Counted from the stretch's first letter, positions 48,147 through 57,154 are shown. The stretch is DNA of 64,000 nucleotides from Streptomyces antibioticus (GCF_001514065.1 NZ_KQ948426.1:310001-374000); one strand, 5' to 3'. Notes: generated by a model from the letters alone, not told the origin. Numbers and translations: made by a program.

Positions 48147-48749
48147 CTAGGCGGGCTTGCCCGGGGTCCCCTTCCACGGCCAGTAGGAAAAGCCGTTGCC
48201 GGTGTACCAGTCCAGGCGGGTCTTGCCGCAGACACCGCTGTGCACATCCAGGAAGTCGTAGTTGACGGCCTTGATGGACTTCTTGGGGAACGTCACGGCG
48301 ATTTCCGTGGTGACAGTGCCGCGCGAGGGGATCGTGCCCACGGCCAGGGACTGTGAGTTCCACAGGGGCAGCGAGCCGTTGGTCTTGCTGTTCCAGTGCA
48401 GCGTCATCGAGTGCCAGGAGCCCTTGCCGACGCGCCAGCGGACGTGCGGCGCGGGGCCCCGGTTCTTCATGAGGTTGCCGATGGCGAAGACGTACGAGGC
48501 CTTGGTGAGCGCCGTGTTCTCGGTGTTGTGGAGCCGAAGCTTGGCGTGGAGCGCCACGTCGGGCTTCTGGGCGGTGGGTACAGCCGATCCGGCAGCGTCC
48601 GAGACCGATACCGCTCCGTACCGGCAGTCGTACCCCGTGGCGGCGTCCTTGGCCATGGCCGCAGCCACGGCACCGTGGACGGCGAGCGTGCTCAGGATGC
48701 CTGCGGTGGCGGCGAGAACGGCGCCGTGGCGAATAGCGGTGTTCAACAT
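48147..48749 (-). CDS. Secreted protein of unknown function
   Basis: A 200-residue exported protein with a Sec signal peptide (MLNTAIRHGAVLAATAGILSTLAVHGAVAAAMA) and a beta-rich mature part with two Cys (GYDCRYGAV and HSGVCGKTRL) likely bridged. The C-terminal half (PKKSIKAVNYDFLDVHSGVCGKTRLDWYTGNGFSYWPW) is aromatic-rich. No family recognised. AGGAGG directly precedes the ATG at 48749. Confidence 0.7.
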   Translation of the reverse strand: MLNTAIRHGAVLAATAGILSTLAVHGAVAAAMAKDAATGYDCRYGAVSVSDAAGSAVPTAQKPDVALHAKLRLHNTENTALTKASYVFAIGNLMKNRGPAPHVRWRVGKGSWHSMTLHWNSKTNGSLPLWNSQSLAVGTIPSRGTVTTEIAVTFPKKSIKAVNYDFLDVHSGVCGKTRLDWYTGNGFSYWPWKGTPGKPA

Positions 48750-48819
48750 TTCCTCCTAGTCGCGTCGATGCCACACCGGCGCCCGGCCTGCCGTCAATGA
48801 TCTTTGCGGGATCATTGCC

Positions 48820-49992
48820 TCACGCGGCGACAGCCCCGACAGCCTCGGTCCTCCTGCGCCGCACCGGGTGCATGACAGGCCTGGCCACGCCCCAGTACGC
48901 GCCCTTGCAGATGAACTCCTTGTAGCGGGCCGCCCCGCGTCCCGCCCACACGTGGGCCGTCACCGTGTCGTCGGCCTTGACCATCTGGATGAGGCCCTGC
49001 GTGCGGCCGAGGCTGATGCACTGGTGGAAGTAACGGATCGGCGCCTTGGGGATCCTGGCGCCGGTGAGGCGGGCGGCGATCGCGTCGGCGGCCTGCCAGG
49101 CGGCCGGTGTAGCCGAGGCGCAGGACATGCGCAGCGGCTTGTCGCCGGGGCCCATCGCGTACGCGGCGTCGCCGACGGCGTACACGTCGGGGTGGGACAG
49201 CGAGCGCATGGTGTCGTCCACGACGATCTGGCCCGTGCCGGTGAGCTTCAGCGTGGTCGCGGCGGCGAGGGGGTGGACCCCGAAGCCGGCGGTCCAGACG
49301 GTGGCGGCGGAGGGGATCGGGGCCGCGGTCCCGGTACGTACCGCTCCGTCCTCCACCGCCGTCACCGTGGTGTGTTCGTGGACGGTGATGCCGAGGTCCG
49401 CGGCGACCTTGCGGACGTGGGCGCGGCCCTTGGGCGACAGCCAGTCGCCGAAGCCGCGGCGGGCGACGAGGGCGACGTCCAGGTCGGGGCGGCTCTCGGC
49501 CAACTCCGTGGCGAGTTCGAGGCCGGTGAGGCCCGCGCCGACGACGACCACGGGGGAACCGGCGGGCAGTTCGGTGAGGCGGTCGCGGAGGCGGACGGCG
49601 CCGGGGCGGTCGGCGATCTGGTGGGCGTGCTCGGTGACACCGGCGACGCCCTGGTCGGCCCAGCGGCTGCCGAGGGCGTAGACGAGGGTGTCGTAGTCGA
49701 GGCGCTGGGCCGGCGAACCGTCGTCGAGCGTGACCGTCTTGGCGTCCACGTCGATCGAGGTGACGCGGGCGATGCGGAGTTCCACGCCCGTGCCCTTGAA
49801 CAGGTCCGCGAGCGGGCGGGGTGTGAGGTCCTGGCCGGTGGCCAGTTGGTGCATGCGGATGCGTTCGACGAAGTCGGGCTCGGCGTTGACGAGGGTGATC
49901 CGGACGTCGTCGCGGCGCAGCCGGCGGGCCACGCGCCCGGCGGTGATCGCTCCGGCGTAGCCGGCTCCGAGGACGACGATGTGGTGCTTCAT
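48820..49992 (-). CDS. Type II NADH dehydrogenase-like FAD oxidoreductase
   Basis: A 390-residue pyridine-nucleotide-disulfide oxidoreductase fold protein. FAD motif VVLGAGYAGAITAGRVARR is at the N-terminus, the second NAD(P)H motif is VVVGAGLTGLELATELAE, and the FAD C-terminal motif is PDVYAVGDAAY. There is no redox-active CxxC, as in NDH-2. The ATG at 49992 follows AGGAG. The gene lies 111 bp downstream of an ECF41 sigma gene, which commonly neighbours an oxidoreductase that it controls. Confidence 0.88.
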   Translation of the reverse strand: MKHHIVVLGAGYAGAITAGRVARRLRRDDVRITLVNAEPDFVERIRMHQLATGQDLTPRPLADLFKGTGVELRIARVTSIDVDAKTVTLDDGSPAQRLDYDTLVYALGSRWADQGVAGVTEHAHQIADRPGAVRLRDRLTELPAGSPVVVVGAGLTGLELATELAESRPDLDVALVARRGFGDWLSPKGRAHVRKVAADLGITVHEHTTVTAVEDGAVRTGTAAPIPSAATVWTAGFGVHPLAAATTLKLTGTGQIVVDDTMRSLSHPDVYAVGDAAYAMGPGDKPLRMSCASATPAAWQAADAIAARLTGARIPKAPIRYFHQCISLGRTQGLIQMVKADDTVTAHVWAGRGAARYKEFICKGAYWGVARPVMHPVRRRRTEAVGAVAA

Positions 49993-50103
49993 GGTTCGGG
50001 CTCCTGTCCGGTTCGGGTTCGTGCTCGCACCTTGAACCGGACAGGGACTCGATCCCTGACAGAAGGAGGATGTGACCTGTGTCACACCCCCTCGGGGGTC
50101 CTC

Positions 50104-51057
50104 TCAGAACGCGAGGAACAGCGGCTTCCCGTGATCCACCGCAGCCCACTGCTCCGTCGCCCGCGCCAGCTTGTCGGGGTTGACCTGGTTGCGGACCGCG
50201 ACGATGCCCTCGGCGGTGATCTCCAGACACATGACGCCCACGACCCGGCCGTCCACGACCGCGACCGCCGCGGGCTCGCCGTTCGCCGTCCAGGCATACA
50301 TCTCGGCCCGGCCGCCCGCGTAGTCCCGCTTGACCTGGGCGGGCCTGAACAGGCCCCACAGGAACTTCGCGACGGCCACGGCACCGCGGAACGGCGTGGC
50401 GCGGGCCGGGATCTTCCCGCCGCCGTCACCGACGCTGATCGCGTCGTCGGTGAGCAGCCGGATCAGGGAGGCCGTCTCACCGCTGGTCGCGGCCGTGAGG
50501 AACTCCTCGACGAGTTGCCGGGCGGCGGTCTCGTCGACGTCCCCGCGGGCCTTGCGGGCCCTGCCGTCGGCGACGTGCTTCTTGGCACGGTGGTAGAGCT
50601 GCTGGCTGGCGGCCTCGGTGAGGTCGAGGATCTCGGCGATCTCGCGGTGCGGGTAGTCGAAGGCCTCGCGCAGCACGTACACCGCGCGCTCGTTGGGGGT
50701 CAGCCGCTCCATGAGGGTGAGTACGGCGTACGACACCGATTCGCGCTGTTCGGCGGTGTCGGCGGGGCCGAGCATGGGGTCGCCGCCGAGGAGGGGCTCG
50801 GGGAGCCACTGGCCGACGTAGGTCTCGCGGCGGGCGCGGGCCGAGGTCAGTTCGTTGAGGCACAGGTTGGTGAGGACCTTGGTCAGCCAGGCCTCGGGCA
50901 CCTCGATGCGTTCGGTGTCCGCCGCCTGCCAGCGCAGGAACGTCTCCTGCACTAGGTCCTCGGCCTCACCGACGGAACCGAGCAGACGGTAGGCCAGTGC
51001 CTGCAGGCGATACCTGGAGGCCTCGAAACGGTCGACGTCCGTCGCGGTCGGTGACAT
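50104..51057 (-). CDS. ECF41-type (SigJ-like) sigma factor with C-terminal SnoaL-like domain
   Basis: A 317-residue sigma factor. Region 2 is YRLQALAYRLLGSVGEAEDLVQETFLRW and region 4 is LTPNERAVYVLREAFDYPHREIAEILDLTEAASQQLYHRAKKHV. A C-terminal SnoaL-like extension carries the ECF41 signatures: WLPEPL in the linker, DGGGK and NPDKL near the end. In this group the extension modulates activity in place of an anti-sigma factor. The NDH-2-like gene downstream is its probable target. Confidence 0.92.
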   Translation of the reverse strand: MSPTATDVDRFEASRYRLQALAYRLLGSVGEAEDLVQETFLRWQAADTERIEVPEAWLTKVLTNLCLNELTSARARRETYVGQWLPEPLLGGDPMLGPADTAEQRESVSYAVLTLMERLTPNERAVYVLREAFDYPHREIAEILDLTEAASQQLYHRAKKHVADGRARKARGDVDETAARQLVEEFLTAATSGETASLIRLLTDDAISVGDGGGKIPARATPFRGAVAVAKFLWGLFRPAQVKRDYAGGRAEMYAWTANGEPAAVAVVDGRVVGVMCLEITAEGIVAVRNQVNPDKLARATEQWAAVDHGKPLFLAF

Positions 51058-51099
51058 GTCCCCGACCCTAGGCGGCGGTCGTGGATCAGGCCAGACGAC

Positions 51100-51723
51100 T
51101 CAGTCCGCGATGAACGCCGCGGTGTCCAGGGCGGGGTAGGGCGCGGGGAGGGGCAGGGTCTGACCGAGGCTGACCTTGGTGTCGGTGTCGTAGTACGCCT
51201 CGGTGGGGTCGTCACCGGGGAGGACCGGGTGGGTGTAGCAGTGGGCCGTCTTGGAATGGCGGTCGATGAGGATGTAGGTGGGGACTCCGGCGGCGGCGTA
51301 AGTCCGGAATTTGGGTCCGGTGTCCGTCTCATGGTTGGTCGACGTGACCTCCCCCACCAGATCGATCATGTCGATGGGGTACCAGCCCTTGTAAGCGCTG
51401 CGGTACGACTCGTCCAGTTCGGTCGGCTCCCGACGAAGGACATAGAAGTCCGGAATCAGAAGTGTCATCGTGCGGCCGTCCTTGTGGGAGGCGCGGTAGC
51501 CGTTGCCCATACCCACGAGCCGGAACCCCGCCATGCGGAACTGGAAGCTCAGTTCCAAGGCGCCGGCGTTGTGCTGGTGATTCGGCTGTGGAGGCACGGA
51601 GATGGTCCCCTCGACGTACTCGGGTCGAATCGGCGCCTGAGACGCCTCCTCGAACGCGATCAACAGATCGATGGGGTCCTGCTTCGGCTCCATGACCAGC
51701 TCCCCGATGGGTTCCGCACTCAT
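51100..51723 (-). CDS. Uma2-family (DUF820) putative restriction-endonuclease-fold protein
   Basis: A 207-residue Uma2 protein with the PD-(D/E)XK-like core PDFYVLRREP (Asp), DLVGEVTSTNHETDTGPKFRTYAAAGVPTYILID (Glu and Lys). Large families of these occur in Streptomyces with unknown function. The ATG at 51723 has GGAGAACCGGAG upstream. It is monocistronic between the ECF41 gene and a terminator hairpin. Confidence 0.88.
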   Translation of the reverse strand: MSAEPIGELVMEPKQDPIDLLIAFEEASQAPIRPEYVEGTISVPPQPNHQHNAGALELSFQFRMAGFRLVGMGNGYRASHKDGRTMTLLIPDFYVLRREPTELDESYRSAYKGWYPIDMIDLVGEVTSTNHETDTGPKFRTYAAAGVPTYILIDRHSKTAHCYTHPVLPGDDPTEAYYDTDTKVSLGQTLPLPAPYPALDTAAFIAD

Positions 51724-51768
51724 CTCCGGTTCTCCTCATCACGCTGATGCCAGGCTAAGCCCGTCGTG

Positions 51769-51795
51769 GGTGCCCCGGCAGAACGATGGGGCACC
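51769..51795. terminator. Hairpin downstream of the sugar-binding protein gene
   Basis: GGTGCCCC (51769-51776) and GGGGCACC (51788-51795) are perfect complements with an 11-nt loop. It lies 100 bp after the stop of the minus-strand binding-protein gene and upstream of the Uma2 gene. Confidence 0.55.
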
Positions 51796-51894
51796 GCTCA
51801 CGCCCCCTGCCCCGCGATGCCCCACGCTTCACTCGAACGAGTGTGCTGAACCGTTACACCCTTCCCGGCCCCCTGCGCCGGCCCTCCGACCTCC

Positions 51895-53019
51895 CTATTC
51901 GAGGCCGATCGCCGCACACCTCGCCGCATAAGCCGCCGTACAGATGTCCTTGACCGTGTAGACGCCGTCCTTGATCACCGTCTCCTCGATGTTGTCCTGG
52001 GTCAGGGCCACCACCGGCACCAGCATCGACGGGATGTCGTCCTCGGTCGGGCTGTCCACGCTGTCCTGGGTGAGGGCGTCGAACATGATGTCCTGGCCCT
52101 GGATCTTGGCGACGGCCATGTCCGCGGCGCTGTTCGCCTCCTCCAGGAACGACTTGTAGACGGTCATGTACTGCTCCCCGGAGACGATCCGCTGGACCGC
52201 CGACAGGTCGGCGTCCTGGCCGGTCACCGGGGGGATCTTCGTCGCGCCCGCCTTCTTCAGGGCGTCGATCGCCGCGCCCGCCATGCCGTCGTTGGCGGAG
52301 TAGACCGCGGCGATGTCGTCGATGCCGACGGCCGCGATGGCCTTCTTCATGTCCGCCTCGGCGATCTTCGGCAGCCACTCCTCGACGTCGTACGACTTGG
52401 CGATGGCGACCTTGTTCTGGAGCACGCCGAGAGCGCCCTGCTTGAAGCGGGCGGTGTTGGGGTCGGCCGGTGAACCGTTCAGCATGACGATCTTGCTGTG
52501 CTCGGCCTTGTCGCCGAGCGCCTCCATGATGGCGCGGCCCTGCACCTCGCCGACGAGTTCGTTGTCGTGGGATATGTACGCGTCGATCGGGCCCTGGGCG
52601 AGACGGTCGTAGGCGATGACGGGGATGCCCGCGTCCTTGGCCTTCCTGACGTCCGGCTCGATGGCCTTGGAGTCCACCGCGTCGACGAGGATGGCGTCGA
52701 CCCGCGCGGAGATCATCTGCTCGAACTGCTCGCTCTGTCGCTTCGCGCTCGCCTCGGCGTTGGCGGAGCGGACCTTGCCCTTGCCGTGCGTGAGTTCGGC
52801 GACGCGGGCCGTGATGAGGGGGCGGTCGAACTTCTCGAAACGCGTCGTCTCCTTGTCCGGCAGGAGCAGCCCCACCGTGAGGTCGTCGCCCTTCGCGGGA
52901 CTCCGGGTGCTGCCGCCGCCCTCCGCGGCGTCGACGACACCGCAGGAGGTGAGCAGAAGGGCGGAGCCGACGGCGAGGGCGAGACGAATGGCGGTGCTGT
53001 GGGGGGTACGAGCGTTCAC
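51895..53019 (-). CDS. Orphan sugar ABC transporter substrate-binding lipoprotein (XylF/RbsB type)
   Basis: A 374-residue periplasmic-binding-protein-like lipoprotein: lipobox LLLTSCG, then DDLTVGLLLPDKETTRFEKFDRPLITARV and VDAILVDAVDSKAIEPDVRKAKDAGIPVIAYDRL, matching xylose-type Peripla_BP_4 proteins. The GTG at 53019 gives a normal signal peptide. No permease or ATPase gene stands next to it, so it either serves a distant transporter or acts as a sensor. Confidence 0.87.
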   Translation of the reverse strand: MNARTPHSTAIRLALAVGSALLLTSCGVVDAAEGGGSTRSPAKGDDLTVGLLLPDKETTRFEKFDRPLITARVAELTHGKGKVRSANAEASAKRQSEQFEQMISARVDAILVDAVDSKAIEPDVRKAKDAGIPVIAYDRLAQGPIDAYISHDNELVGEVQGRAIMEALGDKAEHSKIVMLNGSPADPNTARFKQGALGVLQNKVAIAKSYDVEEWLPKIAEADMKKAIAAVGIDDIAAVYSANDGMAGAAIDALKKAGATKIPPVTGQDADLSAVQRIVSGEQYMTVYKSFLEEANSAADMAVAKIQGQDIMFDALTQDSVDSPTEDDIPSMLVPVVALTQDNIEETVIKDGVYTVKDICTAAYAARCAAIGLE

Positions 53020-53180
53020 GTTCCAGGGCCTTCCGGGCGATTGCGCGGCAGGGCGGCCGGGTCACGTCACGGCGACATCAGCCCTGCGGGATCCGAGCCT
53101 CTCGCGCGCGGGCCGCTCCCAGGAGGTGGGTGCGGAATCTCCCCCACCCGTCACGCCATGTTTCACAATTCCCACCACAG

Positions 53181-53215
53181 GACCGTGCGGGCCCCGTCGA
53201 GAGGCCCGCACGGTC
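53181..53215. terminator. Hairpin after the lysyl oxidase gene
   Basis: Arms GACCGTGCGGGCC (53181-53193) and GGCCCGCACGGTC (53203-53215) are perfect complements, 18 bp past the minus-strand stop. Confidence 0.85.
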
Positions 53216-53233
53216 TGCTGACTGCTGTTTTGC

Positions 53234-54922
53234 TTACGGCGCGTTGACCAGGTCCACCGGCGGGACCTGGACCGTGCGCCTGCCGGGCTCGCCGCCCAGG
53301 ATCACCTTGCGCAGGGCGACGTTGTTCTTCAGGTTCGTCTCCTGGAGTCGCTTCTCCGGGTTGGCGATGACCTCGATGTAGTACGTGCCGTTCGGCAGGT
53401 CCGACACGTCGAAGGACTGGCCGGGGCGGTACTGGGTGTAGGTGTCGCCGGAGCCGACGTCGAGGACCTCACGGACCGAGATGGAGTTCTGCTGGCCGCA
53501 GGCCGTCGACAGATCGGTGTTGTACGGCTTGAAGTTGGCGTTCTTCACCGTGTAGTCGATCGCGTCGGTGTTGGCGAGGCAGAACGCCTCCTTGCCGCTC
53601 TTGACGATCTCGTGCTGGTCGGCGGCGAGCAGCCGGTAGCTGGCGAAGTCGGTGAAGTGCCAGTGCTCGTGGCCGACGCGCGGGTCCCACTCCATGGTGC
53701 CGGTGGGCGCGTAGCCGACCTGCTTGCCCTTGGCGTCGTAGAAGTACTGGTAGGCGTCCATCAGGTCGGCGCCCGGCTTGCGGAAGCCGTCGACGACGAG
53801 CGGCGCCGGTCCCGCGTTCCAGACGTTGGCGCTGAAGGCCAGGTAGTCCTTGCCCGGCGCGTCGCCGTCCTCGCCGTCGGTGATGGCGATGTCCCAGGCG
53901 GGCAGCGACCGCAGGTCCGGCTTCGGCACGTCCGCGGGGGCGCCCGCCCGGCCGGTGGGCCGCTGGCTCGCCGGCTTCAGCGCGGGCGCGATACGGGAGC
54001 CGTCGGTGTGCCCGGTGCCGTCGCCCAGGTGGCGGGCCAGACCGCGGTCCTCCAGCGCGTGCGAGAGGGCGCCCGGGGTGGGCTCGTCGGCACCGCGCGG
54101 GCCGTAGTGGTGGGCCATGGAGTGACCCGCCATGCCGCTCATGCCGCTCATGTCGTGGCCGCCGTGCATGGCCGACATGCCGCGGCCCTCGCCCCCGCCG
54201 CCGTTGCTGATCTGGCGGACGGTCACCTTGATGGTCCGCTGGTCGTTCGGGATGCCGAACAGCTCGCGGTACTTCTTGGCGACGCCCACCTTCGCGGTGT
54301 ACTCACCGGCCGGCAGGTCGACCGGCTTGTCGTAGTCGACGGTCGAGGAGTTGGCCGCCCAGCCCTTCTCGACCCCCCACACCGAGCCGAGGGTGAACGG
54401 GTTGGTGGGGCAGCTCTCCGGGTAGTGCGAGGTCGCCGGGGCGTCCGGGCGGAGCCGGCCGGAGGCGTTGTTCGGGCAGAACGTGCCCTTGGGCTTGGCC
54501 ACCTCCTGGCCCTGCGCGTTCTTGATGGACACCTCCAGGAAGCCGGGCAGCCCGGAGAAGTCCTTCACCAGCCCCGCGGGCAGGGCCTTGCTCCCGATCT
54601 TCTTGCCCTTCGCGTCGCGCAGGATCTGCTGCGCGACGACCGGGTCCTTGTACGACTTGCGCTTCACCTGGAACTCCAGCGGCGCGTTGTCGACGGTGAC
54701 GTACGTCCCGAGGTCGAGGTAGACCCCGGGTTCCCCCTCCCACCGGTCGAGCGTCACCGCGTTCGACGCGGCGATCAGCTTCAGCTTCGGCTTGCCGGGT
54801 GTGGCGGCCTGTGCCGCGCCGGCGCCGGGAGCGGCCCCGGCGCCGGTGACGACGACGGTGAGTGCCGCCGAGGCGGCGAGTGCCACGCGTCGGGCGCGGC
54901 TTCGATGGTGCTGACTGGTCAT
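53234..54922 (-). CDS. Secreted lysyl-oxidase-family protein with Met/His-rich linker
   Basis: A 562-residue exported protein with a Sec signal peptide (ending AAQAA, about residue 40), an N-terminal domain of about 200 residues, a linker at about 249-273 with six Met and five His (MSAMHGGHDMSGMSGMAG type), and a C-terminal lysyl oxidase domain with copper motif HEHWHF (418-423) and LVVDGFRKPG before it. Lysyl oxidases oxidise amines on proteins with copper and a Tyr-derived quinone. The linker looks like an added copper-binding or copper-delivery element. The ATG at 54922 follows AGGAACC. Confidence 0.87.
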   Translation of the reverse strand: MTSQHHRSRARRVALAASAALTVVVTGAGAAPGAGAAQAATPGKPKLKLIAASNAVTLDRWEGEPGVYLDLGTYVTVDNAPLEFQVKRKSYKDPVVAQQILRDAKGKKIGSKALPAGLVKDFSGLPGFLEVSIKNAQGQEVAKPKGTFCPNNASGRLRPDAPATSHYPESCPTNPFTLGSVWGVEKGWAANSSTVDYDKPVDLPAGEYTAKVGVAKKYRELFGIPNDQRTIKVTVRQISNGGGGEGRGMSAMHGGHDMSGMSGMAGHSMAHHYGPRGADEPTPGALSHALEDRGLARHLGDGTGHTDGSRIAPALKPASQRPTGRAGAPADVPKPDLRSLPAWDIAITDGEDGDAPGKDYLAFSANVWNAGPAPLVVDGFRKPGADLMDAYQYFYDAKGKQVGYAPTGTMEWDPRVGHEHWHFTDFASYRLLAADQHEIVKSGKEAFCLANTDAIDYTVKNANFKPYNTDLSTACGQQNSISVREVLDVGSGDTYTQYRPGQSFDVSDLPNGTYYIEVIANPEKRLQETNLKNNVALRKVILGGEPGRRTVQVPPVDLVNAP

Positions 54923-55165
54923 CGGTTCCTCGTCTGCGAGTGCCATGGTCAGTGGCATCGGACTGGACAGCTCATCGGACGGCCACTGGTACGGGCGCAC
55001 CCCAACGCGCCTGGGCCGGTTCTGTGAGCAACCTGTGAGACTGGTAAATGGTGTGTCGAGGTTGCCTGTTGAACCGAAAGTCGGGCCGGAGTTCCTCCGA
55101 AGGAGGGATGGTTACGTTTTGCTCAACCTCTGGTTGCGACGCGGTGATCAGGCGACGATGGGCGC

Positions 55166-55588
55166 ATGACGCCGGCCGAGCGCGCCCTGGAGCGCCTGCG
55201 AGTCTGGCCCGACCTCCGTACGGGGCGGGCCAGTTGCGGTACCGGAAGCGCGCTGCGCGCCGGTCGCAGCGAGATCGTGCACTTCCACTCCGCCCACCAG
55301 GTGGACCTGCATCTCACCGACCGGGCGCTCGACCGCTTCGGCCTCGACCTCGCGGAGTCGACGGCGATCCGGCTGGTCCCCGGTTCGCGCTGGGTCACCG
55401 TCCACCTGGACTGCGACACCGACGTCGACCTTCTGATGAGCCTGGTCAGCATGGCCCTCAAGGCCCATCAGGCGCCGCAGGCCGAGACCACGGACGTGTG
55501 CAACTTCCACCGGGTGACGGTCATCCCGTCGGCGCCCGCCAGGCCCGGTGGTGGTCGAGGATCGTCTCCTCGAAGGGGCGGTAGGTGA
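55166..55588 (+). CDS. Luciferase-family (DUF5519-like) small protein
   Basis: A 140-residue protein with ERLRVWPDLRTGRASCGTGSALRAGRSEIVHFHSAHQVDLHLT and IRLVPGSRWVTVHLDCDTDVDLLMSLVSMALKAH, the pattern of the domain annotated as luciferase/DUF5519. The enzymatic role is not established. There is no clear ribosome-binding site before the ATG at 55166. The last ~22 codons overlap the converging SDR gene by 68 bp. Confidence 0.8.
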   Translation: MTPAERALERLRVWPDLRTGRASCGTGSALRAGRSEIVHFHSAHQVDLHLTDRALDRFGLDLAESTAIRLVPGSRWVTVHLDCDTDVDLLMSLVSMALKAHQAPQAETTDVCNFHRVTVIPSAPARPGGGRGSSPRRGGR

Positions 55589-56579
55589 CGCCGAGTTCGG
55601 TGCGGCTGCGGCTGTTGTCTACCCGGAAGCGGATGCCGAGGTGCTTGCGGATGTAGTCCTGGGTGAGCCCGAAGGCGGGGCCCAGCAGCCGAACCGGCCA
55701 GTGCGGCAGGCGGGTTCGGGGCAGGCGCAGGTCGCGGGGGTGGGCGGTGCGCAGTATGCGTGCCATGTCGTGGAAGGAACTCATGGTCTCCGCCGCGAGG
55801 ATGTACCGGCCGTGCGCGGCCTCGTTCTCCGCCGCCGCGATGTGCGCGTCGGCGACGTCCCGTACGTCGACCGTGGTGAAGCTGAAGTCCGGGGCGCCGT
55901 AGAAGAAGTAGCCCTTGAACAGCTCCTCCAGGAGGAAGAGGCTGCCCGACTCGGAGGCGGGGGTGAGGGAAGGGCCCAGGATCAGCCCGGGGTTGAGGGC
56001 CACCATCCGCCAGCGGTCCTGCGCCTTCGCCGCCTCCCAGGCCGCTTGCTCGGCGACCGTCTTGGCGTAGTGGTACGGGTTGTTCGCCACCGTGCTGGTG
56101 GTGTTGACGTACTCCTCGGTGAGGACCTGGTCCGTCATCTTCTCCAGTACGTCGATGTAGTCACCGAAGATGGCGCCGACGGTGGACGTGAACACCAGGC
56201 GGCGGACGGCCGGGGTGCGTTCGACCGACCCGAGGACGTTGCGGGTGCCGAGCAGCGCGGGTTCGACGACGTCCCGCCGGCCGTCCTTGATCTTCTCCGG
56301 CATGAGGAACGGCGAGGCGACGTGGAAGACGGTCGCGCAGCCCCGAGCCGCCTCGTCGAAGGAGCCCTCGACGAGCAGGTCCGCCGCGAACAGGTCGAGC
56401 CTGCCCGGGAACCGGTCCTGCAAGGCGATGAGCGGCCTGGTCTTCGGCGAGGCGGCGGTCGAACGGACCGTCGCGTGGACCCGGTAGCCGCGTTCCAGCA
56501 GCCGTTTCACCAGATGGCTGCCGACGAAACCGCTGCCCCCGGTCACCAGGACCGGCGCCGTTCTGTCCACGTCGCCCAC
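55521..56579 (-). CDS. Extended SDR, dihydroflavonol-4-reductase-like
   Basis: A 352-residue extended SDR with VLVTGGSGFVGSHLVKRLLERGYRVHATVR (GxxGxxG) and the catalytic YHYAKTVAE (YxxxK). VFTSTVGAIFGD carries the Ser/Thr region. Members reduce ketones of small molecules or act as cinnamoyl-CoA or methylglyoxal reductases. The GTG start at 56579 is directly before the Rossmann strand. It is monocistronic; the substrate is unknown. Confidence 0.87.
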   Translation of the reverse strand: MGDVDRTAPVLVTGGSGFVGSHLVKRLLERGYRVHATVRSTAASPKTRPLIALQDRFPGRLDLFAADLLVEGSFDEAARGCATVFHVASPFLMPEKIKDGRRDVVEPALLGTRNVLGSVERTPAVRRLVFTSTVGAIFGDYIDVLEKMTDQVLTEEYVNTTSTVANNPYHYAKTVAEQAAWEAAKAQDRWRMVALNPGLILGPSLTPASESGSLFLLEELFKGYFFYGAPDFSFTTVDVRDVADAHIAAAENEAAHGRYILAAETMSSFHDMARILRTAHPRDLRLPRTRLPHWPVRLLGPAFGLTQDYIRKHLGIRFRVDNSRSRTELGVTYRPFEETILDHHRAWRAPTG

Positions 56580-56698
56580 CCGCGCTCCTCCGGCCGGTCA
56601 GAGTCGTCGGCGTCCAGTATGGCGAGCGGGTGCGCGGTGCGGGTGCGGGTGCACAGGGTTGCCCGGAATCCCGAGCTCCCCATTTCGGCCGTTTCGGT

Positions 56699-56704
56699 GA
56701 TAAT
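56699..56704 (+). promoter_or_regulatory. -10 element of a probable leaderless gene
   Basis: GATAAT lies 6 bp before the ATG at 56711, so transcription should begin at or next to the start codon. No Shine-Dalgarno is present. Confidence 0.5.
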
Positions 56705-56710
56705 TGCGAT

Positions 56711-57076
56711 ATGAGTACGGCAGCGTTCGTAGTCGCGGCCGCGGGGAGCGATGTGCTCAACGTGATCGCCGCATTCGTCGGTGGCGCGGTCATCGCCGGG
56801 GCACTGATCTGGGCCGTACAGTTCGGGATGCGGGTCCGGGACCGGGAACTTCCCCGGCCGCACCCCGAGGAACAGCCCAGTCTTCCCAGCACCGGCGCGA
56901 TCCGCGAGATCAGAGAGATGCGGGAACCGGACGAGCTCCCGCTCGCTGAGCAGGAACGGCTCATGCCGTACCAGCTCCATCACTCGGGCAGCAAACGCGG
57001 AAAGGAACAGGTCCGCAGACGCTGGCGCCCGGGCTCCAGCGGCGGCTTCGGCAGCGGCGGCCTCGGCCACGTCTGA
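56711..57076 (+). CDS. Small single-pass membrane protein (DUF6479-like)
   Basis: A 121-residue protein with one N-terminal membrane helix (VLNVIAAFVGGAVIAGALIWAVQFGM), a Pro/Glu-rich middle (IREIREMREPDELPLAEQERLMPYQLHHSG) and a basic Gly-rich tail. The order matches a Streptomyces-restricted family often called DUF6479. The function is unknown. It is probably leaderless, and it ends before a strong hairpin at 57103-57138. Confidence 0.78.
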   Translation: MSTAAFVVAAAGSDVLNVIAAFVGGAVIAGALIWAVQFGMRVRDRELPRPHPEEQPSLPSTGAIREIREMREPDELPLAEQERLMPYQLHHSGSKRGKEQVRRRWRPGSSGGFGSGGLGHV

Positions 57077-57102
57077 AGATCGGCATCCGGCAGGACACCA
57101 CC

Positions 57103-57138
57103 AGGGGCTGCGCCCGCCGCACCGGCGGGGCAGCCCCT
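57103..57138. terminator. Bidirectional terminator hairpin
   Basis: AGGGGCTGCGCCCGCCG (57103-57119) pairs with CGGCGGGGCAGCCCCT (57123-57138) with one bulged base. It separates converging genes. Confidence 0.85.
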
Positions 57139-57154
57139 CTGCACGCGGCCCGGC

